DNA from: Cryptomeria japonica
Lineage: Eukaryota > Streptophyta > Pinopsida > Cupressales > Cupressaceae
Direction of reading: 5' to 3'
DNA length: 64,000 nt
Assembly (NCBI RefSeq): GCF_030272615.1
Contig: NC_081405.1
Location: 19,116,547 to 19,180,546 of the forward strand
In this document: positions 12,236 through 24,330 of the stretch, in pieces
Layout of the letters: every line of letters starts with the position of its first letter
Numbering within the stretch: position 1 is the first letter of the stretch
Translations under genes and position numbers: made by a program
Notes under the pieces: model-generated
Database searches by the model: none
The model's input: only the letters and a program-made list of their open reading frames with translations
Told to the model about the DNA's origin: nothing

Positions 12236-13838
12236 ATAATATTCTTTGTACATACGCATCACAATAGACACCAAGCAAACATTTTGAGCTACTCAAATGA
12301 TGATCACTTATCAAATCAACCAACCAATCAAAACATCTACACACAACTGTCTTCACAAGGATGCATCTTTCCTCACAGATAAGACATGGTAGCATTTTCT
12401 TTGACAAGAAAATTTTGTTTAAGGTACCAAGTACTTGGTCAGTTTGTTATTTATTTATTCATATCAGGTTCCTACACTACTCCAGGATATCCACAAGTGA
12501 TTAGAGTAGTCGGGATGGCTCCTGATATCTTCTTCTTTGTTTGTTGTTTGCGGATTATTCGAATGAAGTTTTGGGGCATGTACTAATGGTGTCTATGTGG
12601 GAAGTTCACGAAGCTACATGATCCTATGCAAAATATAGTCATGAATCACTATGGCTTACTGACTATAGCGTATACCTTGACCATTTGTGCATGAACCAGA
12701 ATGGAGGGTAACTTTTCATTCTCTATGATGCTTGCTTAGAGGTAAAATGCTCAAACTTGGTTCCTGCTACCTCGGCCAAGAACGATACTACCATGCTCGA
12801 TGAGGAAAATAAAGCACTATGAATAATCTATGGATCGTCATTTCATCTCATCTGTATATATTGTATTCCGTTGCATTCCATCCATCCATGCATCCATATT
12901 GTTGCATATCATTCATACATAGTAATGACAATGGATACTCTCTTTTTTTGATCTTCTTCCATAGGAATGAATCTTAGGTCCTCCATACCTTCTATCTAAA
13001 ATTGAATCCCCCCCTCACCCTCCCCATCTGGGTCATCATCATAATCCCTTCATCGGTTCCCATCAACCCAATCAAGCCAGTTACTCTGTCTACACAGGCA
13101 CATCGACTCACACACAACTAGACTATCAACATATACTTTTTGATCAAGTATCTTCAGGTCTCATCAGGTAATCAATTATGGCAATCCTAAACTACAATAG
13201 ACATTTATCACAATGATCTAGTCTCCACGGGGCTGCTATGATTCACCACAAACAACCTACAACGCAAACACTATTAATTGATCAACCAATCAAACACAAT
13301 CAAAATGGACAATTATATCAATTGTCTAAGTCTCAATGAGTATTTTGCTTCAGATACCTTGACTTCATCGGGCAATTACATCAATTGTCTAAGTCACAGC
13401 AGGTCACTTTGATTCACTTACTCAGACTTTATCTTGTCCAAGCGAACAACTAACATCAATTGTCACACTTTGACTCGACCAGGGCAATTTAACTGATTGC
13501 ACCAGATTGTCCAACCAATTTTGATCAATTGTATAGCATCAATCAAAACCACAAAACCGCATTTGCACCGTATCTCTTGCCTGACCTAAGGGTACTCATT
13601 GGCTTGTTGTTTCTCCACATTCACTCTGTTTTCTCCCATTCTTTCACCATTATTTCTAATTTCTTCTATTTTACCTCCCCTCAACTTCTTTCTCTTTTTC
13701 GAGAGATCGCCCAATTTTTCAAAAACATTTGGCCCATCTCTTGAGGGGGCATACCACCCACTAAATTAACATTTATGGGGTATTTTTCTCATACCTATTT
13801 TTCTTTCTTTGAAATGACGCGATAAACCGCACCATCTC
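12236..13838 (+). other. 3' spacer of the Tat-type element, non-coding
   Basis: No gene recognised. From about 13150 to 13510 a motif TCAATTGTCTAAGTC recurs with variants (CAATTGTC, GGCAATT), a loose direct repeat. A CATCCATCCATGCATCCAT run lies near 12880. The region ends at the polypurine tract. Confidence 0.45.
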
Positions 13839-13851
13839 AAAGAGGGGCAAA
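13839..13851 (+). promoter_or_regulatory. polypurine tract of the Tat-type element
   Basis: AAAGAGGGGCAAA directly precedes TGTAGTCAC, the start of an LTR. This is where plus-strand DNA synthesis would be primed. It decides that the LTR at 13,852 is a 3' LTR for a plus-strand element. Confidence 0.7.
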
Positions 13852-15305
13852 TGTAGTCACATAAATCCGTCCACTTAATTAAATGAATATTTACTATTTA
13901 TTTGATTATTTAACTATCAATAATCAGTTAATTAAATTAATATTTAATTAATTCATCCTCAACCTCTTCTCCTATTAATTAAATAAATTAGTGAATTTAT
14001 TTAAATTAATTCACTAAGCCACACTCTAAATATATTAAATGAATAAAACACATTTAGTTAATTTAACTTCCTTTCTTCACTTAAATAAATAATAAAACAT
14101 TTATTTAAAATCCCTAAACAACCCCCCCACTTGCATTCTCCTACAAATGCAAGTTGCACCTATTTTGTTGAAATAATGAATTTTATTTTAATTAAAATTC
14201 CATTTTCTCTCACCCACCAAACCCACTAGACTCTTCTAACCCATTCTAGATTCTTTTAAACCATTCCTAATTAGCCTAAACCCATCCCCTAATTATTGTC
14301 ACATTCCTAAGCAACTTGAAGTCACTTCTCAAAGCCTCCAAAGTTTTTGAAAAGCATTAAATGCTTTATGTCTCCAACAAGTTAACCCCTAAAGTCTTCC
14401 AAACCATTAATTGTTCTTACATGACCATTTATGACTCTTACATAACCATTAATGGTTAAACTCAACTCACCCACATGGTTAGAGACTTTCCCTCTAACTC
14501 AACCTCCATTTAACTCATGGATCTCTTCAAGCATTCATTTCTTTGACCATGGTTATCCCCACTAACTCTTGCATACGAGTTTGTCCATTGGATAAAAGCA
14601 TTATTCATTGGATAAAGGCTTTATTCGTTCAACTCAAGCCTAATCTTACCTCCTAAGGTAACCTTCATGTCATCTCAAGTATTTAATGCTTCTTCCCTCT
14701 CCTCTCAAGCCATCTCATGTTGACATTTGTCATCCTGGGATTGGGTTGAAAGCCCTCACATGGATCATAAACCCATCAATCCTGACCCTTGTTGAGATTA
14801 CTCAATCTCAACCATCCATTGCCCTATTTTTCCTATAAATAGAGCCCATTCCTTCTAAATCCAGATCCAAAAATCTTGTATGCATCTAACCTATAGTAAA
14901 ATTGAGAGACCATTTAGGAGCAAAATCATATCTAGTTTGTTATTTTGGCTTAAATCAATATAGATTAATTAGGTATTTTCTCATATCTAGTTTTTTTGCA
15001 TTTGCATACTCTTTTATCTTCATTATTCATAAATCTTGAATCTCTATAACAAATCCATACTAGTGCAAAAATATGAGGGCTACACTCATGTGGAACTTGG
15101 AGAGGAGAGAAACAAGGGAGGAGCAAATATGAGCAAATTGTAGAGCATTTGGGAGGGTTTAGTGTCTTTTCTCTATTTTTGTATGTTTTCTATAATATGT
15201 TTGATCTCTCTTGATATGCATGCTTAGGATTGTAGTTTCTTTCATCTTTTGTTGTTGATTGATACTAACTAACACTAACGTTTGAATCTTGTGTGTTTCT
15301 AACAT
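13852..15305 (+). repeat. 3' LTR of the Tat-type element
   Basis: Begins TGTAGTCACATAAAT just after a polypurine tract. It is AT-rich with AATTAAAT themes in U3, carries a TATA box near 14,836 and continues through a plausible R/U5. The end is uncertain: a CTAACA at about 15,300-15,305 is a possible terminus, giving about 1.45 kb, but without the 5' LTR I cannot confirm it. Confidence 0.6.
14833..14846 (+). promoter_or_regulatory. TATA box of the LTR promoter
   Basis: CCTATAAATAGAGCCC is a near-ideal plant TATA box. Transcription would start about 30 bases on, near 14,870. Confidence 0.65.
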
Positions 15306-15579
15306 CCTTTTTGCAGTGCATCAGTGTGCATTTTAGTTTTCAAGTTTTCACCTATAGATTATATTTTTAATCAAAATTACATAAATTTAGAGGTTAAATT
15401 CATAAAAAACACTAATTTATTTTGGTTGATTTGATTTGTAGGTTGCATAATTTGTAGGTTGCATAATTTGTAACTTTTATTTTCAAATTTGATCTTAGAC
15501 ATTCATAATGACAATAGATCTGATTTATTTTCCATTTTAAATATGATTACATTTCTTTTTACTTATATTTATCATAATC

Positions 15580-17029
15580 ATGTGTTGGACAATGGTTTCT
15601 TTCACTTCACATTGCTTCTTTTTCATTCATAACACTTTGGCATATTGCATTTTTAGAATTTCCAAAATGCTTCATATTAATCAAACAAATCTCAAAGCTT
15701 TTATCCACGATGCATGTCATTTTATGGTGATATTTTTAGGAAAATGCATTACATATGAAGATCACATAAAAGCTTTTGGAGATCATAGTCCTAGAGATGC
15801 TAATAAAAAACCTTACACTTGTACCTCTCCTAGGGTATCTCATGTGAATGAAGAAAGAGTCAATACTCCTATCAATGATCTCATTAATAAAGATCAAGCA
15901 TTGAAGAGAAACATAACACCATTTTCTTCTCATACACATGCCTTAACACAAGGGAGGCAAGGTCAAAATATTGGTGTGTCAATCTCTCTCGATCCCCTTT
16001 ATTCTCCTAGAATTTATCTTAACCATCAAAACATTTGTAGAGAAGATGATGTTATGCATTTCATTCATGATCTATCTCCCCATATAACATTAAGTAAAGG
16101 TGGGGTCTTACATGATAAGGATCTTCCTTCACAGCCTATCAAAGAGGATATGCATGATGGTAGAAAGGAGAACTTTTCTACAAAGGATATTCCTTCTTCA
16201 CCTACTTCTCCCTTTGTTCCTTCTAGATGTACTTACACTACAAATTTTAAAGAAATTCATTATAATACTCCTACTCAATTAAAAAACTCTAATAGGAGTG
16301 GCTATAACATGATACCACAACAAGCTTATATAGGACAAGGACTTGGAAAATTTGAACAAGGTATCAAAGTCCCTATAAACCCTCCTACACAAGCTAGTAC
16401 AAAAGGTCTACGAAATCCTCATTATTCACCTATGGATGATCTTCGTAGGGTTAAAAATACTAAGGATTACTTTGCAAAATATAAACTATATTATCCATCT
16501 AAGGGTGCTTCTTCCTCAAACACTCCTTTTTGCTTACATCATCAAACTAATGATCATGATACTAATGATTGTCCAGATTTTCAAAATGAAATGCATGGAC
16601 ACATTGGTAATGATACAGTAAAAATCATAGAAAATAATCTATCTTCTTATAGCAATGCTTGTGCTACATCTTGAGAGACAAGACCTACTCGAATTGATGA
16701 CCAAGCTAAATTAGCCACTAGAACCTTTTGGAGATTGAAGTATGATAATAATTGTTTTTCCTTTCATTAGACTTAATTTAAATTATAAGCATAAGCAAGG
16801 TGATCAACATTGTCTTTTTCATCATAGTTATTTTCATTCTCTTGGAAATTGTAAAGCATTTAAAACATTTTTTCAAGGCCAATATGATCAAGCTCGCATA
16901 GCTCTTACAACTGATCTTGCACTCTTTCTTGGTGAGGCTAGATTGTGCCTTAGCACTCCATTCACCCTCCATGTTTCTCCTCACCCTATGACACTAGTAG
17001 TTAACTTCATTGGGGGCTTTTTGTCATAA
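15580..17029 (+). pseudogene. Gag/polyprotein-like remnant with G-patch-like motif and two CX2HX4HX4C motifs
   Basis: A 364-residue open frame (15580-16674) and, after a few stops and a frame change, a second part (16742-17029). The first contains AYIGQGLGKFEQGIKVPI near residue 247, which resembles a G-patch, and ends with C-LH-H-QTND-H-DTND-C, a zinc-knuckle-like CX2HX4HX4C. The second repeats that spacing in C-LF-H-HSYF-H-SLGN-C, followed by KAFKTFFQ. The same spacing occurs in the gag of the first element (about 1015-1055), so this is probably the nucleic-acid-binding part of a gypsy polyprotein. The N-terminal 40 residues (FFFIHNTLAYCIF) may lie upstream of the real coding part. No protease or RT follows; the element is mostly deleted. 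Confidence 0.5.
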
Positions 17030-17984
17030 TAGGTGATACTTTTTCAATAAGAATCATCTTGGGGCAGCAACATAAATTATTCTTTCTTCTATCCTTGTAG
17101 GGAAAGAATGTTATCATATCTCCGTTCTCTATCTAAGGCTTCACTATTTCCTTTCTTGCTTGAAACAATATGTCTCTTATGAATAATCTCTCCTTAATGG
17201 TGTGTGTGATCCTTCATCTTAAACTTTCCTTCTTTGAAGATTACTTCTTCTTTGGAGTTACATTTTGCATATGTTGATGTCTTTTCTTGTATTGAATATT
17301 CCTTTGTGTGATTACATAGGTCATTTAATTATGTATAATCTCACCTTAGAGATTGTGTAATTATTCTCATTGTCCCTACACTTGCGATGCATTGATTTTT
17401 CCTATCCTTTCTAAGGATCCACTTTTGCTTTGTTGAGTGGTGTTTTATTACAATGTGATGTTATTCCTTGTGTGAAGTTGTTTTTTACTCGAGGATTCTC
17501 TCTTATACAAGAAGTATGTATCCTTGAATACAACCTCTTTATACTTGGCAACGTATATTTATTTTTAACAAACCCTTCACATTGGGTCAAAAGTGTCATT
17601 CTTCATCAAGAATCCCTTTCACTTAGCAATAGGAGGGAGGTAGACATTCTCTTTCTCCTTCTCTTCATTTGGTAGAAGATTTTATGTTTGTCCAAAATAT
17701 CCTCTTGGAAGTAGATGTCTTTTGAGAAAATATCTCTTCTTCTCCAAGGATTCCCTTTACACTTGTTGCAAGATATCTCTTTTTTCAACTCTCTCATCCT
17801 TGCTTGTAAGAGTATTGCCTCTTTAGTTTGGATTTATGAACATTGTTGCCTAAAAGGATATATCCTTGGTGTTAAAGGTGTGTATCCTTGTTTCTATCTT
17901 CCTTAAGACATCAACATAGGGCTATGTTGACATCTTAAGGTGGGGGGGGCATACATATCGCCCTCTTTGTACTATATTTTTGCA
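17030..17984 (+). other. 3' spacer of the second element, no gene
   Basis: T-rich, with CTTTTTCTTCTT-type tracts and no motif I can support in either strand. A G-run (GGTGGGGGGGGCATAC) at about 17,940 could be an internal purine tract. Confidence 0.35.
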
Positions 17985-18340
17985 TGTCTTAAACATGGTG
18001 TTCATTCTTGAAACTAGAGAAAATAAAATCTTACATGATATGCTTCATGCTCAGAACCAGATGCAACATTTTTATATGTCTTATATGGGGTGCACATTCT
18101 TAATACTTGAGAAAACAAACTCTTACATGAGATGTCCTCAAAACTAGGCATATATTTGTCTTATACGGGGTTACACACACTCTAAACTAGAGAAAACAAA
18201 CTCTTACATGATATTTTCTTGAAATCAAACACACAATTTCATTTTCATTTCATGTCTTACACAAGTTGTTCCATGTTCAAAACCGAAGAAAAAAAATCCT
18301 ATATAAGATGCTTAACACCTGAAACTAGACAGTTGCATAC
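17985..18340 (+). repeat. imperfect tandem repeat, period 82-95 bp, about 4 copies
   Basis: The unit contains a TGTCTTA start, ...AAACTAGAGAAAACAAA and CTTACATGA. Anchors at 18011, 18102, 18184 and about 18279 give spacings of 91, 82 and 95 bases. It lies in the 3' spacer of the second element. A second, shorter duplication follows (ATGGATCACCTAG...AACACAACTAG at about 18,400 and 18,460). Confidence 0.7.
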
Positions 18341-18918
18341 ACATGATGAGTAGAACTAGCAAAACATAGCTAGACTATTTTGAATCTCCTCCCCAACATG
18401 GATCACCTAGAAAAACACAACTAGTCCATGGCATCCATGTCCTCTCTCGCTTTTCTTCTCATGGATCACCTAGTTAAACACAACTAGAATGTGATATCCA
18501 TGTCTTCCCTTTATTCTCTCCATGAGATCATAGATTTGTGATTTGTTGTTCATGGTTTGATGCATTCTCTTTCTCTTTTTATGTGATCGTTTGTGTCTTT
18601 CTGATGGCATTTCAAGAATTATATTAGTGGTTGGGACATTTTAATTATTGAAGTTTCTTCAGCTAGTCGACTTGAGGTTTTGTTTTGGTTTTCAGCTTTT
18701 GTGTGTTGTGTGTCTTTTGTCTGCGTTTGTTTTTTTATCTTTTGTCTTGTTTTGTGTTCCCTTGTATGTGATTGTGTGAGTTAATATCCTAAGATTGGGG
18801 GATTGGTTCCTTAAAATTAGTGATGTCTTATCTCCTTGTGCTTACACTCCTAATTGCTCCTCTTTCTCATCTTTCATCTACTTTACTGCGCGTATTTGCA
18901 TAGTCTCATACTTCTGTT
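18341..18918 (+). other. 3' spacer of the second element, no gene
   Basis: GT/TTG-rich stretch with no ORF of interest, ending at a polypurine tract. Holds the short duplication mentioned for the preceding repeat. Confidence 0.35.
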
Positions 18919-18933
18919 AAAGTGGGGGATAAA
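18919..18933 (+). promoter_or_regulatory. polypurine tract of the second element
   Basis: AAAGTGGGGGATAAA directly ahead of TGTACCATCATAAATTG. Same arrangement as at 13,839, so a second plus-strand 3' LTR starts here. Confidence 0.65.
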
Positions 18934-19625
18934 TGTACCATCATAAATTGTCACCACTCCAATTTACACCTCATGTTTGTGCCCCTACTTTAGCATGTCC
19001 TATCCTCATCCCCTTTCTAGGTCTGTTTGTACCTATTCTCTAGCTTTGAGGCCATGAACAACCTTTTGTGTCTCCTGCCAGGAGATACCCACTCTCTTTC
19101 AACATTGTTTTGGTCCTGGTTGTAGTGGGGCCAGGGCACCTCAAAACACCATGGTACCGCTCAATCCGACCCTAATTTGGAAAAGGGTAGGGCTATATCT
19201 CATCGGTAATATTTGATCCTCGTGGCTCTGCATTATCATTGGAGGTTGGCCTAATTAGTAATTTACCTAGAAACTCCTATATAAAGACATATAATCAACC
19301 TATTAAAAATCTAAGCAATCTAAGACTATTGCATATGTGATTCATCAAGCATTTTCAGAGATCTTCGACTGCATATTCATCATTCAACCATTGTGGAGCA
19401 AAATTACATCAATCTTATACAAGCATGTGTGTGTGATTAGGGTTTTTTTGTTTGTCACGCCATTTTATACAACATTTATGATTACATTCAAAGAGCAAAG
19501 CATCATCATCAACAATTGCATATATGAGGTATATCTATTTAGCATTTATTTTAGTATTTGTATTATTTAATTCAAGTTTAATTCCTAAACCAAGGTTTGA
19601 CTTAGGAAAAATCGTATTCCCAACA
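18934..19625 (+). repeat. 3' LTR of the second element
   Basis: Starts TGTACCATCATAAATTG after a polypurine tract and probably ends near CCCAACA at about 19,625. A TATA box CTATATAAAGAC lies at about 19,276. Its first part (AATTTACAC...TGTGCCCCTACTTT...ATGTC) has a diverged relative at 42,745-42,860, see there. End uncertain. Confidence 0.55.
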
Positions 19626-20095
19626 ATTTTGTCTTTCTTTATGTGTGTAGGAAACAGGTACGTTTGGGAGGATTGACATAATTCACAGAGATGAACAAGT
19701 TCAACTCTTGATGATGGAAAATTCGGAGGACCATGGCGAATTGATAATACCCGGTTCTGAAAAATGAGGCCAAACCTATGGGAACAAATCCATGACATCT
19801 TATTTTGCCTAGATCCAGGTTGGTGTCTCCATACGATATCTGTAGCTCACTGTTTCTGCTTGATCACTTCATTTATCACCTATTTTGCCTTAATCTTAAA
19901 CAATCCAATTTAATTCAATTTAAGGAGGAGAAAGCCCTATCCAAGTAACTAGGAATTTGATCAAAATATTGATCTTTCAAGGCTAGATTTAGTAGATTCC
20001 TCTCATCCCTAATGTAATGGTTAATTAGGTCATTTAGTGGTTTTATTAAGTTAATTTAACCCTAACCCTGATTTCCACCATTACAGAAGCATTGT
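19626..20095. other. no gene recognised
   Basis: Flank between the plus-strand LTR and the minus-strand gag remnant. Nothing I can support. Confidence 0.3.
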
Positions 20096-20099
20096 GCAT

Positions 20100-21514
20100 A
20101 AGTGTGTGAAAGAAGCATAATCAAACAACAAAATTTCATCTGTAATATCCTTTTGCAACTTATTAATGAAAATTATTTGAACATCACTATCAGGCATAGG
20201 ATAAACAATTTGTGAGTGCAAATGCATGTATCTACCAATGATATGAGTCACCTTTTCTTTAACCCCTTGTTTATATTACATCAAATCAATTAAAATAATT
20301 TGAGAATTGATATTGTCTTGAAAGTGTTGCACAAATGCATTATAAAAATTATGAAAAGAATTAATTAATCAAGGAGGCAAGGGATAAAACCATTACAAAG
20401 CTTTATCTCTTAATGCACGTGTGGATACTTTTTCCATGAGTATATGATCATGAGAGAGGTTAGTACACAATGTTTGAAATATTTTTCACATGAGTTTGGG
20501 GGGCACCTTTTCCATTGTATAACTCCAAGTGGGAAACCTCCATGTAGTAGGGGACAAGAGTAAGAACAATGTCATCAAAAAGTGGGCTAGCAGTATCTAT
20601 TGTAGGAACATTGAATTTGGATTGGATTAAAGAAACCAATTGTTGTTGTATCTGGATGAGATGCTTTGAGCTAAATTGTTTATAGTGGATTCAGTGGATG
20701 AGTTGGAGTTGGACATGTTGGATTGTGATGGAGTTGTAACATTATGATAGGTAGGTGGATCTTGAGAAAAAGAAGGTGGAACATTATGATATGTGGGCAT
20801 AGGAGATGGTTGGGAAACAAATAAAAGGCTAATGAAAGGAGACTTTTATTAGCATTGATTGATAGGATTTCTCCCATGACTAACATGTGTAGAATTAATA
20901 TTTTATGTAGAGGTAGCCATGATGGAAGATGTATATGTAGGGACATTCGGTAAAGATGTAGGAATATAATGATCATCTTGATTTGTAGAATTTGAAAAAC
21001 CAAGGGTTTCAACACAAATTTTCATTGGTAGAACATTATTGTCAACATTATAAGCAATAATATGCAACACATTCAAACCTTATTCATAACTTCAAACCAT
21101 TCTCCTCAAACCCTCAATCAAGGAGACCGCCTCACTATTCAATTGTTCTTGACCAATCCATTGTTGAAGCCTATCTAATTCATGATCAAGCTTCCCCAAT
21201 TCGTTAATAATCACTCAAATTGAAGATTCATCCTTGTTATGAGAATCACGAGGGTAATGGTTCTCCTGAAAATTAGGTATGTCTTGTGTATGAATAGATG
21301 ATTCACCAAAGTTCCCATGAAATAGGTTAGTTAGCTCGAGATCAATACCCTTTTGGGAAACCATAAGTCTATAACTTCTTCCCATTGGGATGTTGGGTGT
21401 GGGACAAAGGGAAATAAAATTTATACATGAAGAGGGAAAACCCAATGAAATAGAGTTGTAGTCACAATGCCTCTCGTGTAAACAAGAGAAGTGATTAAAC
21501 AATGCAATTTCCAA
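20100..21514 (-). pseudogene. gag of a third gypsy-type element (minus strand)
   Basis: Read on the minus strand, about 20,460 to 20,110 gives a typical Gag core: ALRDKAL, then WFYPLPP, INSFHNFYNAFVQHF, QGVKEKVTHIIGRYMHLHSQ and PDSDVQIIFINKLQKDI. These match the order in plant retrotransposon Gag (Trp-based core, then the FxxKFxxxF and LxQxxxE-type blocks). Stops fall after KAL, after LPP and in the LM-YKQG junction. Upstream on the same strand, 21,514-21,215 reads as the Gag N-terminus (FHGNFGESSIHTQ) with further stops between. The listed long plus- and minus-strand readings in other frames here (Leu/His-rich) are shadows. No pol follows to the left. Confidence 0.7.
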
Positions 21515-22930
21515 TAGAATGATTGATTAACCAATGCACCATAGAAATGATAGATTTGAACAATAAATGGTTCTAAATCTAAAAAATAATATTTAGTAAC
21601 AATCATATATGAACATATAAATCAAAATTTATCCAATGCATTACATCATGTTCACCAAAAATGTAATGGGTAGAAATAGGGTTCACAAGTTTATGCATGC
21701 AAACTAGGAATAAAACCTATCTCCAAGAATTACATTTGGAATGATAGCGGACTCAATTGGCTCAATATCCAATTTGATGGGAAGGGGTTGAACACAAGGT
21801 GAATTCAATACTCTTTGGGATTGAGTCAAAGATGAGCTATGAAAATGATGTAAATTGAATGTAATATCTAGGGCTATTATGTGAAATTGACAACAATTAG
21901 CATGCAAAAACAATTTTAGATTAGATATGCAAACATAAAGTATAGATCTTGAAATAGGAAGCAAAGAGGAACTTGTGTCTAAAATCCAGACTTAGAAATG
22001 CAGGACAATGGTGTTTGGGTGCCAATGTACAAGAGTGTCATATGGTAACAACATATATACTTATGAGAATGTGATGTTGTCTTGAGTGTTTTCCTAAACT
22101 TTCATCACAAAAGTGTTGAGCAATGGTGTGAAAGCAACATTGTCCTTTGTTTTTTTGCCTCTTAAAATTTGGTTATATGCATCTCTGTTTTCTCTTTCTG
22201 AATATATATTTGTTGTCTCCTGAATCAATTGCTTGCACATAACAAAGGAATAATTGTTGTTGGGTGGATAGGCATTTTCCTAGGTCAAACCCCAAGTTTG
22301 AAATTAACTCTATAATTGAATCAAAATTGAAGTGGAAAGCATGCCTTGAAAGGGCAAAAGCTAGATCTGAAATTGGAATGTTAAATTAGAAGGCTATACC
22401 TTTATGAATATTCCTTGTGTTGAAGTCTTCACTAGAATGTTTATGTTGTCATGTACTAATGCATAGATGTCTTCATAAGAACTTGATCATGGATGCCATC
22501 TTGAATTCTTGAAATCTGAATACTTGACCTCTCCTTCATTGCGTCGATGATGTTTTATCACTTGTTCACTTGAATGAAAAAATTATGGAGAGATGTAAGA
22601 TGGATGTCTCAAATGAAGGGGTAAGACTTCCTTTTATACCTCACCTCATGAAGCATGCTTGAAATTGCGAAGCAAGTCGAAACAAAAAAGGAATTTGTGC
22701 CCACTTTTTTTTACCATTAAAGGGTGAAAAATTGGGCCATTTTGGTTAGGACAAGGGCATTCAGGCGCCCTTGTCCAATTCATCAGGGTTGAACAAGGAC
22801 CAAAGAGCAAGGTGCAAAATGAGGATTGGAAATTTGAAGTTTGCAAAATCAGGCATGATCGGATCACAGAAGGCCAAAACACTAAGTGAGGCCTAAGTGA
22901 GTATGAAATTGTATAGGGATACAATCTATG
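21515..22930 (-). repeat. LTR/leader-like region upstream of the minus-strand gag
   Basis: On the minus strand this precedes gag and holds a good TATA box, GGTATAAAAGGAAG (plus 22,628-22,641), pointing left. That fits a 5' LTR plus leader. Termini and primer site could not be fixed. The right edge is cut by the LINE that starts at about 22,935. Confidence 0.4.
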
Positions 22931-22935
22931 ACGTT

Positions 22936-24330
22936 ACAAGACATAAACAACATAAATATTGTGCTCATACCAAAGAAGCAAGAATTTGCCACCTAGGTAG
23001 ATTTTTAACCAATATCATTATGTAACACCATATATAAAATTATCGTGAAGGTAATAGCAAATAGGTTGAAAGCAATACTTCTAAAACTAACACCCCTTGA
23101 GCATACCGGTTTTGTGCCAGATTGACACATTATAGATGTTCTAATAATAGAGCACAAAATTCTTCATTCCATCAAGAAGCACAACCTCAAAGGTATATTA
23201 TTGAAATTGGGACATTATCAAATCTTATGTTTATGTTCGATGGAGATTTCTCATTAAAATCATGGGAAGCTTTGATTTTAGTAATAGATGGTCCAAGTGG
23301 ATCTTTGGATGCATATAAAGCCCGAGATATTTAGTTGTCATAAATGGGGTTTGTTGCAGTTACTTGACAAAGCTCGAGGCCTTAGACAGTGTGACCCACT
23401 TTCTCCCTTCTTGTTTGTTACAATGGCAAATGTGCTAAGTAGAAGAATCACAACATTGGCCCATTCTAAATAATGGAAGGGAATTGAAGCAATTAATAGA
23501 ATGTTGGCATTCACACATTACTTCTTTGTAGATGTCACTTTATTATATGATTCTTCCACTCTAAAAGAGGTTGAGATTATTAACAATGTACTCAAGGAAT
23601 ATAGTTTGACATTGGGGTAGATAATTAATGGTCACTCATGGATTTACTTCTTTAATACACCCCCCTAGTCAGTGACATATAGCTAACTTGCTAGAATTTC
23701 AAAGTGATAAACTCCCATCAACCTATTTGGGAGTACATATGTTTTGTGTGACAAATCATGAGAAAATATAATGATTAAGTGTGCTAATAAGATGGAGTGT
23801 TGGAAAGGGCATTGGTTAATGCTAGCTAGGTGAATAACAATGTTGAAATCTATCATTGCAATAATCCTCATATACATGCTCTTGCGTGTAGAGATTGCCA
23901 ATTGTATGGTGATGAAATTATTTTCACAATGAAGAAGGTTCCTATAGGAAGGTTTCAATGATAATAAACATATTCCATGGTGGCATGGGATATGGTCAAA
24001 AGAGTAAAGTAGATGGAGGAGTTGGAGTTTGTGACATATGAAGAGAGAACATTGCACTGGGTTTGAAACTAGTGTAGAGAATGTATTAGAACCTAAACAA
24101 AATGTGGTACCATGTTTTGGGGAAAAAAAACCTTAATGAAGAATCCCAATCAAGAATTCTCACCATGGCCAATCTCTCGCATGTCTCATCAATCTAGAAC
24201 TTCATTTCCAAATGCGCAGGAGCCTGATAATTGATCATTTAACTTGGAAAATTAGAAATGGGAAGAGAGCATCATTTTGGCTAGATTCTTTGAATGGCTA
24301 TAGGGTGCTCAACTAAATTCCTAGATTGGA
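22936..24330 (+). pseudogene. LINE (L1-type) reverse transcriptase fragment
   Basis: Non-LTR retrotransposon RT. Readable blocks across three frames: NIVLIPKKQEFATLG and IVKVIANRLKAIL-type sequence, then FSLKSWEAL, then ARGLRQCDPLSPFLFV (about 23,368-23,420), then MLAFTHYFFVDVTLLYD (about 23,500-23,560), then LPSTYLGVHMF. RGLRQGDPLSPFLF and FADD are the classical LINE motifs; here Gly to Cys and the second Asp of the catalytic pair to Val are substitutions that would kill activity. Many stops and frame changes occur. Later sequence (ENIALGLKLVWRM-like, ASFWLDSLNG) matches the region after the RT in plant LINEs. No endonuclease part and no poly(A) tail are seen. Confidence 0.8.

Larger units (their letters stand above)
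1..15305 (+). mobile_element. Ty3/gypsy LTR retrotransposon, Tat-type, 5' part outside window, decayed
   Basis: One element seems to run from the left edge to the LTR that starts at 13,852. In order it shows gag, protease, reverse transcriptase, a degenerate RNase H, a second complete RNase H, integrase, a long 3' spacer, an antisense reading frame, a polypurine tract and the 3' LTR. A second RNase H and an extra ORF antisense between pol and the 3' LTR are known traits of the Tat lineage (Ogre, Grande, RIRE2 relatives). Gag is in frame 1 and pol is in one frame from 1371 to about 6350, each with many stop codons, so the copy is dead. The assignment of 7.1-13.8 kb to the same element is an inference from order and orientation; the 5' LTR is not in the window and the LTR end near 15,305 is approximate. 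Confidence 0.75.

Noticed and set aside
20680-21015. 111-codon minus-strand ORF rich in Leu, His and Pro
   Set aside because: Another frame of the same strand reads as retrotransposon Gag; this one is a shadow.
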